Origin: Saccharofermentans sp.
Lineage (GTDB): Bacteria > Bacillota_A > Clostridia > Saccharofermentanales > Saccharofermentanaceae
Length of the DNA: 26,277 bases
Direction of reading: 5' to 3'
Assembly (NCBI GenBank): GCA_024695565.1
Contig: JAILHX010000008.1
Location: 1-26,277, forward strand
Shown here one piece after another: positions 1 through 7,496 of the stretch. Positions within the stretch are counted from its first letter, which is position 1. The number at the start of each line of letters is the position of its first letter. The translations under genes were made by a program, and so were the position numbers. The notes under the pieces are model-generated. The model saw nothing but the letters and a program-made list of their open reading frames with translations. It made no database searches and was not told the origin of the DNA.

Positions 1-674
1 TCATAAGACTTCTGCATAGCTGCGATGCAGTCTGTATCCTTAACGCCCTCACCCAATACGAGTGAATCGTAAGCTGTCTGGATTCTGTCCCAGTTGTTGT
101 CTCTGTCCATTGCATAGTAACGGCCGGACATTGAAGCAACCTTACCTACGCCGATCTCAGCCATCTTGTCTACAAGTGCCTGGAGATAATCCTTGCCGGA
201 TGCCGGAGGTGTGTCACGGCCGTCGAAGAAGGGATGAACGTAAACTCTGTCGAAGTTCTCCTTCTTGCAGAGCTCAAGGATAGCGTAGAGGTGTGTGTTG
301 TGTGAGTGAACGCCGCCGTCAGAGAGCAGACCCCAGACGTGGAGGTCAGAGTTGTTCTCTTTGCAGTTGTTGATAGCGCGGAGAAGGTCCTCGTTCTGGA
401 AGAAAACGCCGTCCTCAATGTATTTTGTGATGAGCGTCAGATCCTGGTAGATGATCCTGCCGGAACCGATGTTCATGTGTCCTACCTCTGAGTTGCCCAT
501 CTGGCCGTCGGGAAGTCCGACTGCGAGGCCGGAAGCGTAACCCTTAACGAAAGGACACTCTGCCATAAGCTTGTCGATAACAGGTGTCTTAGCCATCGCG
601 ATGGCATTGTATTCCTTGGTGTCGGAAAGTCCGAATCCGTCAAGAACCATAAGTACTACAGGTCTTCTGTTCAT
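1..674 (-). CDS. gpmI: 2,3-bisphosphoglycerate-independent phosphoglycerate mutase, N-terminal part (cut by window edge)
   Basis: This enzyme interconverts 3- and 2-phosphoglycerate in cytosolic glycolysis and gluconeogenesis, using two Mn ions and a phosphoserine intermediate. About 224 of the usual roughly 510 residues are present and the reading frame is open to the window edge. The protein starts MNRRPVVLMVLDGFG, with metal ligand D12. It carries the phosphoserine motif MGNSEVGH with S62, the same number as in the well-studied Geobacillus enzyme, and later SDGGVHSH, DGRDTPP and GRYYAMDRD, all hallmarks of the family. The ATG at 674 follows an AAGGAGA ribosome binding site at a normal distance. 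It lies 49 bp downstream of the DUF4250 gene on the same strand and may share its promoter. Nothing looks broken; the missing C-terminus is only off-window. Confidence 0.97.
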   Translation of the reverse strand, partial: MNRRPVVLMVLDGFGLSDTKEYNAIAMAKTPVIDKLMAECPFVKGYASGLAVGLPDGQMGNSEVGHMNIGSGRIIYQDLTLITKYIEDGVFFQNEDLLRAINNCKENNSDLHVWGLLSDGGVHSHNTHLYAILELCKKENFDRVYVHPFFDGRDTPPASGKDYLQALVDKMAEIGVGKVASMSGRYYAMDRDNNWDRIQTAYDSLVLGEGVKDTDCIAAMQKSY

Positions 675-723
675 ATATATTCTCCTTTGTAATTAGTTAA
701 CGTGTTTACTTGGCTGTCTTACC

Positions 724-906
724 TTACCTGGCCGCAAAACGATTGAGTTCTTCGTCGTATTCGAAGCCCGAATTCCCAAGTGTCTCCCGGATCTTTGCCT
801 CATCCTCGCCGAGCGAAGATGCCAGTTCCGCAAGGCTCTTATAGTTGTCTCTCAGCTGAGTGTTGATGTAACTCAAAAGCATGAACGGATCTTTGGGAAG
901 GGACAT
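724..906 (-). CDS. DUF4250 domain-containing small protein
   Basis: A 60-residue cytosolic protein of unknown function. The sequence begins MSLPKDPFMLLSYINTQLRD and ends in a helical acidic segment with GFEYDEELNRF, which matches what I know of the DUF4250 family, small proteins widespread in Clostridia. A longer reading from an ATG at 948 is possible, but I chose the ATG at 906. It has a GAGG ribosome binding site about 7 bases upstream, and the extended -10 promoter at 937-945 lies inside the longer reading, so the upstream start would fall before the predicted transcript. No membrane segment or catalytic motif is visible. The gene is followed by gpmI and is divergent from the GNAT gene. 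Confidence 0.8.
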   Translation of the reverse strand: MSLPKDPFMLLSYINTQLRDNYKSLAELASSLGEDEAKIRETLGNSGFEYDEELNRFAAR

Positions 907-936
907 ACATTTACCTCTTTCATTTTGACCGCGCCA

Positions 937-945
937 ATTATAGCA
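937..945 (-). promoter_or_regulatory. Extended -10 promoter of the DUF4250-gpmI unit
   Basis: Read on the minus strand, this is TGC followed by TATAAT, a consensus extended -10 element. No good -35 is seen 17 bases upstream, as is usual for extended -10 promoters. It would start transcription near 930, giving a leader of about 25 bases before the ATG at 906. Confidence 0.65.
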
Positions 946-955
946 CATTTGGCAG

Positions 956-969
956 TCAGATATATCTGA
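956..969. promoter_or_regulatory. 14-bp perfect palindrome between divergent promoters
   Basis: TCAGATATATCTGA is a perfect palindrome. It lies 11 bp upstream of the minus-strand extended -10 and 47 bp upstream of the plus-strand one. A dimeric repressor or activator site is a plausible inference, but no regulator is assigned. Confidence 0.4.
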
Positions 970-1015
970 TATTCATTGTGCATTTTCGAGAGTATCAGCG
1001 TAGCTAACCCTGCTC

Positions 1016-1024
1016 TGTTATAAT
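1016..1024 (+). promoter_or_regulatory. Extended -10 promoter of the GNAT gene
   Basis: TGT followed by TATAAT is a consensus extended -10 element. It would start transcription near 1031, about 25 bases before the ATG at 1057. No convincing -35 is visible. Confidence 0.65.
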
Positions 1025-1056
1025 GAATTCACCTTGAAGGTACGGAGGATCTGGAC

Positions 1057-1473
1057 ATGGTCATTAAGCAGTTCGAAGAGATCGATGACAGGATCGGCGA
1101 ATTCATCAACAGGGAATTCTCGGAATACGGCAGGCAGAACGCCGTTGAGCTCAACTACGAAGAGTACTGCTTCGTCGCTGAAGGAGACGACGGTACGATC
1201 CTCGGCGTCATCACGGGCCGCGCTTACTATAACGAGGTCCACATCGGCGACCTGGTCGTTGCCTCCGGTAACAGGAGCGGCGGCGTCGGAAGCTCTCTCG
1301 TCCGCGAGGTCGAAAATGCTTATTCCGGCAGAGGCTACGAGAAGATTACCCTCACTACCTTCGGCTTCCAGGCTCCCGAATTCTATAAAAAACTCGGCTA
1401 CGAAGTCGAATTCGTCCGCGGGAACAATGACCCGAAGCTGAGTAAATATTTCCTAGCGAAGGCGCTGGGGTAA
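1057..1473 (+). CDS. GNAT-family N-acetyltransferase
   Basis: A 138-residue cytosolic acetyl-CoA-dependent acetyltransferase of the GCN5-related fold; the substrate cannot be told from sequence. The acetyl-CoA binding motif A is at about residues 66-85: a beta strand IGDLVVAS, then the pyrophosphate loop RSGGVGSSL, which fits the R/Q-x-x-G-x-G/A pattern. A second family hallmark follows near residues 105-115, GFQAPEFYKKLGYE, the usual F-Y-x-x-x-G-F/Y element of motif B. Length is typical for a single-domain GNAT. The start at 1057 has GGAGG at 1044-1048. An alternative frame over the same bases has no recognisable content. It is transcribed alone and divergently from the DUF4250 gene. Confidence 0.9.
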   Translation: MVIKQFEEIDDRIGEFINREFSEYGRQNAVELNYEEYCFVAEGDDGTILGVITGRAYYNEVHIGDLVVASGNRSGGVGSSLVREVENAYSGRGYEKITLTTFGFQAPEFYKKLGYEVEFVRGNNDPKLSKYFLAKALG

Positions 1474-1579
1474 GGTTCTCGAAAAACCCGAGACTTAAAT
1501 GAAGAAAATTCCCGTTCATTTTCCTGTTAGTAAACGGGGATTTTAACGGGAATCTGAATACACTGGAACCAAAACTAAA

Positions 1580-1650
1580 AGGCTGCCCATGAATGAAGTG
1601 AACCCCCGAAGTTTGTCCAACTTCAGGGGTTCACTTCAGAAGGACAGCCT
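1580..1650. terminator. Long hairpin, probable terminator for the sigma/anti-sigma unit
   Basis: A 20-bp stem, arms 1594-1613 and 1619-1638, has one mismatch that becomes a G-U pair in the minus-strand RNA, and a five-base loop. An outer pair AGGCTG (1580-1585) and CAGCCT (1645-1650) extends it. Read on the minus strand the hairpin is followed by TTTTAGTTTT, so it can end the anti-sigma transcript. Read on the plus strand it is followed only by CTTTAA, a poor terminator for the GNAT gene. The arms TGAAGTGAACCCC...GAAGTT resemble IS3-family (IS150-group) terminal repeats. Confidence 0.65.
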
Positions 1651-1661
1651 CTTTAATGGCT

Positions 1662-2567
1662 TTAGCCTACGCCGCCGCCGGCTTCGATGTAGCAGACGAC
1701 GAGCTGGTTCCCGGCGTCGTACATGACGCTGTAGTTGACAAAGCGTGCGCGGTCTGAAGGCTCGATCTTGAGCTCGGGTTCGGGTCCTAACCAGGAAGCC
1801 TGGTAGACGGTGTTGCCTTCTTCGTCAACGCCGGAACTCCAGAATTCATCGTAAGTTACTGTCTCCTGGCCGTGCGCGGTCCTCTCGTAGTTGATGTAGT
1901 TGAGCTGGGTCTGCAGGAATGCCTGGAACTGCTCTTCGGATGCCTTGAACACGTAGCTGTATGCGTCGTAGCCGTAGGCGTTGTCGCCGATGCGGTATGT
2001 GACGAAGAATCCAGTGTCGTACCAGTCGCCTGCTTCGAACTGATCGTAGTATTCGTCGATCGCATCGTCCTCTGCGATGTCTAACAGGGTGTAGTCCTGC
2101 TGTGCGTAGAAGTTGGCGTATTCGTTGAGAAGTGTGTCTTCGTAGTAGTCGGCCGTGACAACTACGGAATCAAGATAGAAATCCTGCGCTGCGTCCTGTG
2201 AAGACACGGCTGCGATTATTTCTTCAGCAACGGATTCCGGCACTTCGTCCGTCGGGACGACGCGGTTCTCCCTGCCTTCGAGGTCGTTGGCTACGCCGTC
2301 TTCGGCGCCCTCGGGAACTTCCATTCCGAAGAGTGACCTGACTGATGCGTAGATCGCGTTCCTGCTGGCGGGGACTATTAATAATCCGCCCATGGTGACT
2401 GAGATCGCGGCTGCTGCTATTCCTACCTTTGCGCCGGTGCCGAGGCGCGTTGTTTTCGCAGGCTTCTTAGAAGAAGCCATTTCTTTTTCCAATGCTTTTC
2501 TCATATCTTTTTTCCTATCATCATCCATTTTTATTTTTGCGAATGTCTTTACGTAATCATCCTGCAT
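1662..2567 (-). CDS. Membrane-anchored anti-sigma factor (probable partner of the ECF sigma factor)
   Basis: A 301-residue type II membrane protein. The cytosolic N-terminus (1-44) is short, charged and rich in Lys and Asp. One transmembrane segment follows at about 45-67, GAKVGIAAAAISVTMGGLLI. The remaining 230 residues are extracytoplasmic and rich in Asp, Glu and Tyr. No HxxxCxxC zinc anti-sigma motif is present. The role is inferred from context: the gene overlaps the upstream sigma factor gene by 11 bp. Its ribosome binding site (GGGAGG) lies within the last sigma codons, so the two are translationally coupled, the standard arrangement for an ECF sigma factor and its anti-sigma protein. 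The large extracytoplasmic domain would be the sensor; the signal is unknown. A strong hairpin follows the stop codon. Confidence 0.78.
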   Translation of the reverse strand: MQDDYVKTFAKIKMDDDRKKDMRKALEKEMASSKKPAKTTRLGTGAKVGIAAAAISVTMGGLLIVPASRNAIYASVRSLFGMEVPEGAEDGVANDLEGRENRVVPTDEVPESVAEEIIAAVSSQDAAQDFYLDSVVVTADYYEDTLLNEYANFYAQQDYTLLDIAEDDAIDEYYDQFEAGDWYDTGFFVTYRIGDNAYGYDAYSYVFKASEEQFQAFLQTQLNYINYERTAHGQETVTYDEFWSSGVDEEGNTVYQASWLGPEPELKIEPSDRARFVNYSVMYDAGNQLVVCYIEAGGGVG

Positions 2568-3045
2568 AATCAGTTCCTCCCATTAACCGGTTTCTTAAGA
2601 CTTCCTTTGCTCTGGTGAGCCGCATCGACACTGCCGAAGGAGCTATTTCCAGGATGCCTGCTATCTCTTTTAATGAGTAGCCTTCATAGTAATGAAGATG
2701 CACTGCGGCTCTAAGCTTGTCGGGGAGTTCGGACACCGCTCCCAATAATTCCTGATCTTCCTCATCGAATTCCATGTCTGACCCTGCATCTGCCGCATCT
2801 TCGAAGGGTGCGTTGCAGACGACGTCCGCGGACTTTAAGAAGTCCCTGCACCTGTTGGCGGTCATGGTAAGGATATATGATTTCTCTTTGCTTTTGGCGA
2901 TGGTGATATCGGATCTTATCAGTTTTACGAAAACATCCTGAACAACATCTTCAGCATCAGGTCTCGATCCCAAGTACGAGTACGCCAGACGGAATGCGTC
3001 ATCGGCATACAGGTCGAAGAATCTCAACACATCTTCATTGTTCAT
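2557..3045 (-). CDS. ECF-type RNA polymerase sigma factor
   Basis: A 162-residue sigma-70 family protein with only regions 2 and 4. Region 2 (about residues 10-45) holds AFRLAYSYLGSRPDAEDVVQ, which includes the conserved D-A-E-D-V-V-Q-D-V-F core-binding helix. Region 4 (about 105-155) holds the promoter -35 recognition helix-turn-helix, YSLKEIAGILEIAPSAVSMR. A linker of acidic residues (about 75-95) joins them. Length is normal for the ECF group. The ATG at 3045 has an AGGAAGG site eight bases upstream. It is followed immediately by the overlapping anti-sigma gene. Target promoters cannot be read from the sequence; ECF factors commonly control their own operon, but the visible upstream element is an ordinary TATAAT. 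Confidence 0.93.
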   Translation of the reverse strand: MNNEDVLRFFDLYADDAFRLAYSYLGSRPDAEDVVQDVFVKLIRSDITIAKSKEKSYILTMTANRCRDFLKSADVVCNAPFEDAADAGSDMEFDEEDQELLGAVSELPDKLRAAVHLHYYEGYSLKEIAGILEIAPSAVSMRLTRAKEVLRNRLMGGTDYAG

Positions 3046-3133
3046 TGATTTAACCTTCCTCTCGTGATATTTGAGATCTCACTGATAAGACGAATCAGGA
3101 TGCGTTTTTCACACATATCCCGAAAACAAGAAG

Positions 3134-3139
3134 ATTATA
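3134..3139 (-). promoter_or_regulatory. -10 element upstream of the sigma factor gene
   Basis: Minus-strand TATAAT lies about 90 bases upstream of the sigma start codon. The -35 region is poor (TGAATT at 17-base spacing). It suggests housekeeping sigma-A transcription of the pair, with a leader of about 80 bases. Confidence 0.45.
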
Positions 3140-3182
3140 GTAATTTACTGCCGTGAAATTCAGGGAATTCTAAAAGATATCG

Positions 3183-4904
3183 TTATGACCCTTTAGTCAG
3201 CATCTCATATGTAACGCCGTACTTCTTAGCGATGTCTTGAGCATAAGACGAGCCCTCCGGCGGAGCGACCGCCAGCTTGAACGAACGGGTGCCGCCCTCG
3301 CTCTTAACGATGAGGGACGACGCCTTGACGGCAGAATCCTTTGAGAATTCCGTGCAGTCGATGCCGAGCTTGTGCATATGGGTGTTGTATATAGTCCTTA
3401 TATTCTTGGTAAGGAGCGCCTTGATTGAATCGCAGGCAATGTAGTAACCCTCTTCAAATGAAGTCGTGGAGAAGGTCTCGTTCATGAGGACCAGACTGTC
3501 TGATGTGGATGAGGTGAAGATCTCCTTGAAGCGGACGCACTCTTCGCCCAGGCGTCCCAAATCCATGGTCTTGTCCTCATCTGCCGGGAAGTGCGTGTAA
3601 ATGCAGTCGGCGGGCGCAAATTCAAAAGAATCCGCAGGTACGTAAACGCCGCCCTGCGCGAGCGCGAACAACAATCCGATGCCCTGCGTGGATGTCGTCT
3701 TACCGCCGCGGTTCGCACCTGTCAGGATATAGATGCGGTGATCGTTATCGAAGTCGAGATCATTTACGACGAGTTCGGCGGGATCAGCAAGATTTAACGC
3801 AAGCTTAAAGTTATAAAAGCCTCTTGCCTTCATGGCAACATCTCCGTCAGGGACCGCAACAGCCTTGCAGAGCTTGAATCCCTTGCCCTCGAGCTTTGTC
3901 ATGAACTCGGTAAATCTTATGTAGTACATGAATTCGGGCATGATGTCCGCAATGATGCCAATCGCCATGTCGGAATACTTGTCGAGCGTTCTTCTCAGGT
4001 TTTTGGCGAGAGTGTCGAGCATCTTGTTGAGGATGTTGTCGAGGTAGAACGTCGAGCTTGCGGCGCTGTCGCCTGAAGTGATCTGGGAGATTGTCTGGTT
4101 GCGCACGAGAAAGCCGCTCGCCTGGGTTGCGGCCTGGAACTTCGCAAGGCCCTCGAACTGGCTCAAGAGGCCGCCGTCCTTGGACGCATCGACCTGACGG
4201 TAATGCATGTCGCCGTTCCACTCGCTGCCCTCGTTTATCTTGTCACCGCCTGACAGGCTGTCGGCGATGTTGCTTACGATATTGGATTTCCTGAAGGGTT
4301 TGTTGTTGACTGATATGAGACCCATGCTGACCGCTTCGAGCCTGGAGTTGACGTTGACGCCGATCGTAACGCTCTGGATCTCGGATGCGTCGATCGTGAG
4401 CTTCTCTAAGTCTTTCTTGAGTTCATGGAAATGGGCATCGGAATAGACTTCATCGATATAAGCCTTGAATCCCTTGAGACCTTCGGACTTGATCCTGTCG
4501 TCACTAAGGCACTCGTTCAGGGCATCGACACAGGTGATGTAATCGCGGTACTGGTTTAGGCGGTGCATGAGGAACCACAGTCCCTCGACCTCGTCCTTGG
4601 ACTTTCTGATGACGCCGTAATTCTTGTTGAAGTCGATCTTGTCGAAGAGCTCGACGAGCTTCTTGCTGATGTCGGGCAGGTTCTTCAAGTCTTCGAAAAT
4701 ATCCTGCCTGTAATTAGTAACCTCGGGGTCAGCAGAAAGCTTGGAGATTATCTCCGCGATAACCGCCTGCTCCTTGGGTTCGGAAGTGACCTCGGTGCAG
4801 ACGACGTCAAGACCTAAGTCGTGGAAAGCGCTTGCTTCAAGCTTCTTGAAGCTGACTTCTTTGCCTCTGGGAAACAGCAGGCTGAATTTACGGTCGTTGA
4901 TCAT
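3183..4904 (-). CDS. MutS-like ATPase (MutS domain V protein without mismatch-recognition domain)
   Basis: A 573-residue cytosolic protein whose C-terminal third is a MutS-type ABC ATPase. Walker A is GANRGGKTT at 396-404 with K402. Walker B is SLVLMNE ending at E476, where the usual Asp is Asn475 while the catalytic Glu is kept. The D-loop-like TFSTTSFEEG follows, then the H-motif IYNTHMHKL. The N-terminal half is helical lever/clamp-like sequence; no mismatch-binding domain with the FxE motif is present, and the protein is much shorter than MutS (about 850 residues). It therefore probably belongs to the MutS-related proteins of Clostridia with no proven role in mismatch repair. The ATG at 4904 has GGAGG ten bases upstream. 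It lies 63 bp after the HD-GYP gene on the same strand. Confidence 0.85.
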   Translation of the reverse strand: MINDRKFSLLFPRGKEVSFKKLEASAFHDLGLDVVCTEVTSEPKEQAVIAEIISKLSADPEVTNYRQDIFEDLKNLPDISKKLVELFDKIDFNKNYGVIRKSKDEVEGLWFLMHRLNQYRDYITCVDALNECLSDDRIKSEGLKGFKAYIDEVYSDAHFHELKKDLEKLTIDASEIQSVTIGVNVNSRLEAVSMGLISVNNKPFRKSNIVSNIADSLSGGDKINEGSEWNGDMHYRQVDASKDGGLLSQFEGLAKFQAATQASGFLVRNQTISQITSGDSAASSTFYLDNILNKMLDTLAKNLRRTLDKYSDMAIGIIADIMPEFMYYIRFTEFMTKLEGKGFKLCKAVAVPDGDVAMKARGFYNFKLALNLADPAELVVNDLDFDNDHRIYILTGANRGGKTTSTQGIGLLFALAQGGVYVPADSFEFAPADCIYTHFPADEDKTMDLGRLGEECVRFKEIFTSSTSDSLVLMNETFSTTSFEEGYYIACDSIKALLTKNIRTIYNTHMHKLGIDCTEFSKDSAVKASSLIVKSEGGTRSFKLAVAPPEGSSYAQDIAKKYGVTYEMLTKGS

Positions 4905-4967
4905 GTCTTATGCACCTCCGGTAATAAGGCTCCGGATAACAGTCAGACATTAAGAAAGCGTCTGCTG

Positions 4968-6701
4968 TTATTCGGCGATATTCTTATAATACGCCTCGAG
5001 CTTGGGTTTTGCAGATACATAATAACGCTCAAGTCTTTTATCGAAGTGCCTGCCCATGCTGTCCATCATGATCTTGTCGGCATCATCGAACGAGAACTTG
5101 TCCTTGTAGACCCGCTTGCTTACGAGTGCGTCATATACGTCTGCGACCGCCATGATGCGCGCTTCAATAGGGATCTCCTCGCCCTTCAGTCCTTCAGGAT
5201 AACCCGAGCCGTCCCATCTCTCGTGATGGTAGTGGGCAACGTTGACCGCAACCTTGCGGAAGGATTCGTTGTCGGTTCCTTCGAGAATCTGGTCTACTAT
5301 GCGCGCGCCCTCTGCGGCGTGCTTCTTCATCTCCGCAAATTCTGCTTCGGTGAACTTGCCTGGCTTTCTTAAGACCGCGTCATCGACTGCGATCTTGCCT
5401 AAGTCATGCATAGGAGCTGCCTGGATCATGTCCTTGCAGAACTCGTCGGTCAGGCCGTCTATGCCGAATAAGAGCTTGATGTTCTTCCTGCCGTCAGCGG
5501 TCTCTTCGTCCTTGCGGATCTCGTCGATAAGGACGCGGACGACGTCGCTCGTACGTCTGATGTGACCGCCTGTTGAGTTGTCGCGGCTCTCGACCATTGC
5601 TGCCATCGAGAGGATGAGCTTGCTGTGCATTTTCGCGATGTTCTCAGTCTTGACTGCAACCTCTTCGGAGAGCTGCTCGTTATAGTTCGACAGGAGCTTG
5701 GTATACTTCCTGGAATCTGTGTCGTCGGTGACGAAAAACTGGTAGCCTCTTCTGTGCTTGCCGTCATAGAGATAACGGATCGTGACGAGGTAGATCCTGT
5801 CGTCAGTCTCGTAGTAGAAGTGGTCATTGGATTCGCTCTTTTTAAACTCGTCAAGCCATTTGAAGATAGTGTTTTTGACGGCCTCGTTTTTCGACGGGCG
5901 CGTATCGACTTTGATGTCACTTAAGAACGGGAAGATCTTCTGTGCGCTCTCGTTGGAGCCCAAGTAATTATCGTCGAAGTCAAATGACAAAAAGCCCGTG
6001 TCACCCTTCTTGATGAGCGAATCGACGCCTAAGTCCGTGATGTCATAGAGGCACATCTTGTGAACGATGATGAGATATATCACCTGCGCGAAAACATAAG
6101 TCAGCGGCATTATGTCGATCCCGTCGGGCAGGAACTTGCCTGAGAAGTAACCTGCGAATGAGAATGTAGCAGGGAGCGCCAAGAGTATGATCGTCTTGGT
6201 CGATACGTCCTTCTTCCTGATAAGGCTGTAGACCATTGCGATAACGCTGATGATCATGAAGAACGATATGACCGCATAAGTCAGCGTGTGCGCAAAACCG
6301 TATGTTTTCGTGAGCATTCCGATGCCCTTATAGAAGTCGAAGGATACTGTCTTATAGAAGATCGGCAAATGGCCGACGGTAAGCACCATCAGGAAACTTC
6401 CAAAAGAAAGTACCGTCATGACGACGTTCATCCATCTCTTAAGTTCGATGTGGCACAGACTGAAGATGCTCTGTGTGATAAAAAGAACGAGGAAACATCC
6501 TCCGATATATGTGAACTTAACTGCCGTAAGGGCCGTGTTAAGATCTCTTGAATGCGCAAGCATCGCATACGCCAGATTCGCGATCGGAATGAACGCGAAG
6601 ATGAGCGATATGTGCACGTCAAAATGCTTGTGCCAGATAGCAATATATATGAGTGTCAGGAGAACTGACAGACCAAATAAAATCTCGTAATACGCTGCCA
6701 C
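4968..6701 (-). CDS. Membrane-bound HD-GYP domain protein (predicted cyclic-di-GMP phosphodiesterase)
   Basis: A 577-residue signalling protein. Residues 1-225 hold about seven hydrophobic segments, a layout like the 7TM N-terminal region of some histidine kinases. Residues about 235-340 form a PAS-like cytosolic region, then a short coiled coil. Residues about 365-560 are an HD-GYP domain. Metal-binding HD is H432-D433 in HDLGKIA, and the GYP signature is HHERWDGSGYP at 492-502, so the catalytic residues are present. The family hydrolyses cyclic di-GMP; some members act on other cyclic dinucleotides, and the sequence does not settle which. The start is GTG at 6701, preceded by GGAGGG. No GGDEF partner is in the window, so the target pathway is unknown. 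Confidence 0.9.
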   Translation of the reverse strand: MAAYYEILFGLSVLLTLIYIAIWHKHFDVHISLIFAFIPIANLAYAMLAHSRDLNTALTAVKFTYIGGCFLVLFITQSIFSLCHIELKRWMNVVMTVLSFGSFLMVLTVGHLPIFYKTVSFDFYKGIGMLTKTYGFAHTLTYAVISFFMIISVIAMVYSLIRKKDVSTKTIILLALPATFSFAGYFSGKFLPDGIDIMPLTYVFAQVIYLIIVHKMCLYDITDLGVDSLIKKGDTGFLSFDFDDNYLGSNESAQKIFPFLSDIKVDTRPSKNEAVKNTIFKWLDEFKKSESNDHFYYETDDRIYLVTIRYLYDGKHRRGYQFFVTDDTDSRKYTKLLSNYNEQLSEEVAVKTENIAKMHSKLILSMAAMVESRDNSTGGHIRRTSDVVRVLIDEIRKDEETADGRKNIKLLFGIDGLTDEFCKDMIQAAPMHDLGKIAVDDAVLRKPGKFTEAEFAEMKKHAAEGARIVDQILEGTDNESFRKVAVNVAHYHHERWDGSGYPEGLKGEEIPIEARIMAVADVYDALVSKRVYKDKFSFDDADKIMMDSMGRHFDKRLERYYVSAKPKLEAYYKNIAE

Positions 6702-6804
6702 GGATTACTTCCCTCCATTGCCGTAAAAAGATGCTCCGTGCTACTGCTCAATGCTCCATGCAAAGCCCTTTGAAATCAACCTTTTCACTAACTTTTATTT
6801 TATC

Positions 6805-6840
6805 ACCTGACAGGCTCCATAATCTGTTCAGGTTTTTTTA
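6805..6840 (+). terminator. Terminator-like hairpin facing the plus strand, with no plus-strand gene before it
   Basis: ACCTGA (6805-6810) pairs with TCAGGT (6828-6833). CAG pairs with CTG inside, with one bulged T. Seven T residues follow at 6833-6839. This is a good rho-independent terminator on the plus strand, yet every annotated gene around it is on the minus strand. On the minus strand the same hairpin sits in the leader region of the HD-GYP gene without a following U tract. Confidence 0.5.
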
Positions 6841-6895
6841 TATTTGTACGTTAAATCCGGTCAGATCCGGTTTGGAAACTGCTTTTCAAATTGCA

Positions 6896-6933
6896 GCCGG
6901 GCTTTGCTCCGAACAAAGGATCCAAAACCCGGC
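6896..6933. repeat. Branched inverted repeat downstream of cdd
   Basis: GCCGGG (6896-6901) pairs with CCCGGC (6928-6933), and an inner CTTTG pairs with CAAAG. No T run follows on either strand, so it is not a canonical terminator. It may help end or protect the cdd transcript; that is an inference. Confidence 0.35.
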
Positions 6934-7013
6934 GGTTCACAATTTTCTATCCTCAAAAACTTATTCCATATTCAGAAGGGTTATTCCGTTCCCTTAAGAA
7001 TCATCGGTTAAGT

Positions 7014-7046
7014 CTCGGGGGAAGTTTTCGAACGCTCCCCCAGGAG
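7014..7046 (-). terminator. Hairpin directly after the cdd stop codon
   Basis: Minus-strand GGGGGA pairs with TCCCCC, with GTT/AAC inside and CTC/GAG outside, starting right after the stop codon. There is no U tract, so termination would be inefficient or the hairpin may only stabilise the RNA 3' end. Confidence 0.4.
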
Positions 7047-7047
7047 A

Positions 7048-7464
7048 TCATTTTACGTTCTCCGGGCCGAAGCTCTCGGGCAAGAGCTCGCCCAACGTGA
7101 ATTCCTTATAGTCCTGCGCGCTTTTGGCAAGGTAGATCTTGAAGGAAGAGTCGCAGAACTCACGCATTACCTGACGGCAGACGCCGCACGGCGCGCAATA
7201 CTGCAATTCTCCATCTCTCTTTCCGCCTGCAATTGCTATCGCAACAAAATCCTTGTGACCTTCGCTTACAGCCTTAAAAATTGCCGTCCGTTCAGCACAT
7301 ATGGAGGGGCCGAATGCGCTGTTCTCGATGTTGCAACCGGTGTAAATGCTGCCGTCACCAAGAAGCACTGCGCTTCCTACGAGAAAATCCGAATATGGAG
7401 CATAACTTTCAGACCTCATATCAATTGCCTTTTGGCAGAGATCGGATGCTGCAATCCCGTTCAT
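7048..7464 (-). CDS. cdd: Cytidine deaminase
   Basis: A zinc enzyme that deaminates cytidine and deoxycytidine to uridine and deoxyuridine in pyrimidine salvage. The 138-residue length fits the small homotetrameric class. The zinc site is visible: CAERTA (Cys plus catalytic Glu) near residue 54 and PCGVCRQ, whose two cysteines complete the three-cysteine site. Substrate-binding NIENSAFG precedes it. I chose the ATG at 7464 rather than the one at 7470: the strong AAGGAGGT site at 7471-7478 touches the upstream ATG and would leave almost no spacing, whereas the second ATG sits seven bases away. Transcription probably starts from the promoter at 7515-7544, overlapped by two palindromes. Confidence 0.95.
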   Translation of the reverse strand: MNGIAASDLCQKAIDMRSESYAPYSDFLVGSAVLLGDGSIYTGCNIENSAFGPSICAERTAIFKAVSEGHKDFVAIAIAGGKRDGELQYCAPCGVCRQVMREFCDSSFKIYLAKSAQDYKEFTLGELLPESFGPENVK

Positions 7465-7496
7465 GTTCATACCTCCTTATTAAGATCTGCCTTGCC

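Larger units (their letters stand above)
6702..7047. other. 346-bp intergenic region between cdd and the HD-GYP gene
   Basis: No convincing gene. Several hairpins (separate entries at 6805, 6896 and 7014) and a short direct repeat ATCCGG-4-ATCCGG at about 6856-6871 are visible. I looked for a cyclic-di-GMP riboswitch on the minus strand and did not see the conserved core. Confidence 0.5.

Noticed and set aside
1501..1553. Inverted repeat ATTCCCGTT/AACGGGAAT as the GNAT terminator
   Set aside because: The pairing is ambiguous between two AACGGG copies and no T run follows, so I did not call it.
4821..5372. 183-residue plus-strand ORF opposite the MutS-like and HD-GYP genes
   Set aside because: It is antisense to conserved motifs of two well-supported genes and has no family features.
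6702..6900. Possible cyclic-di-GMP riboswitch before the HD-GYP gene
   Set aside because: The minus-strand leader lacks the conserved GEMM core and tetraloop-receptor sequence.
6653..6997. 114-residue plus-strand ORF over the cdd to HD-GYP gap
   Set aside because: It crosses a terminator-like hairpin and the HD-GYP start, has no ribosome binding site or recognisable content, and is compositionally like random sequence.
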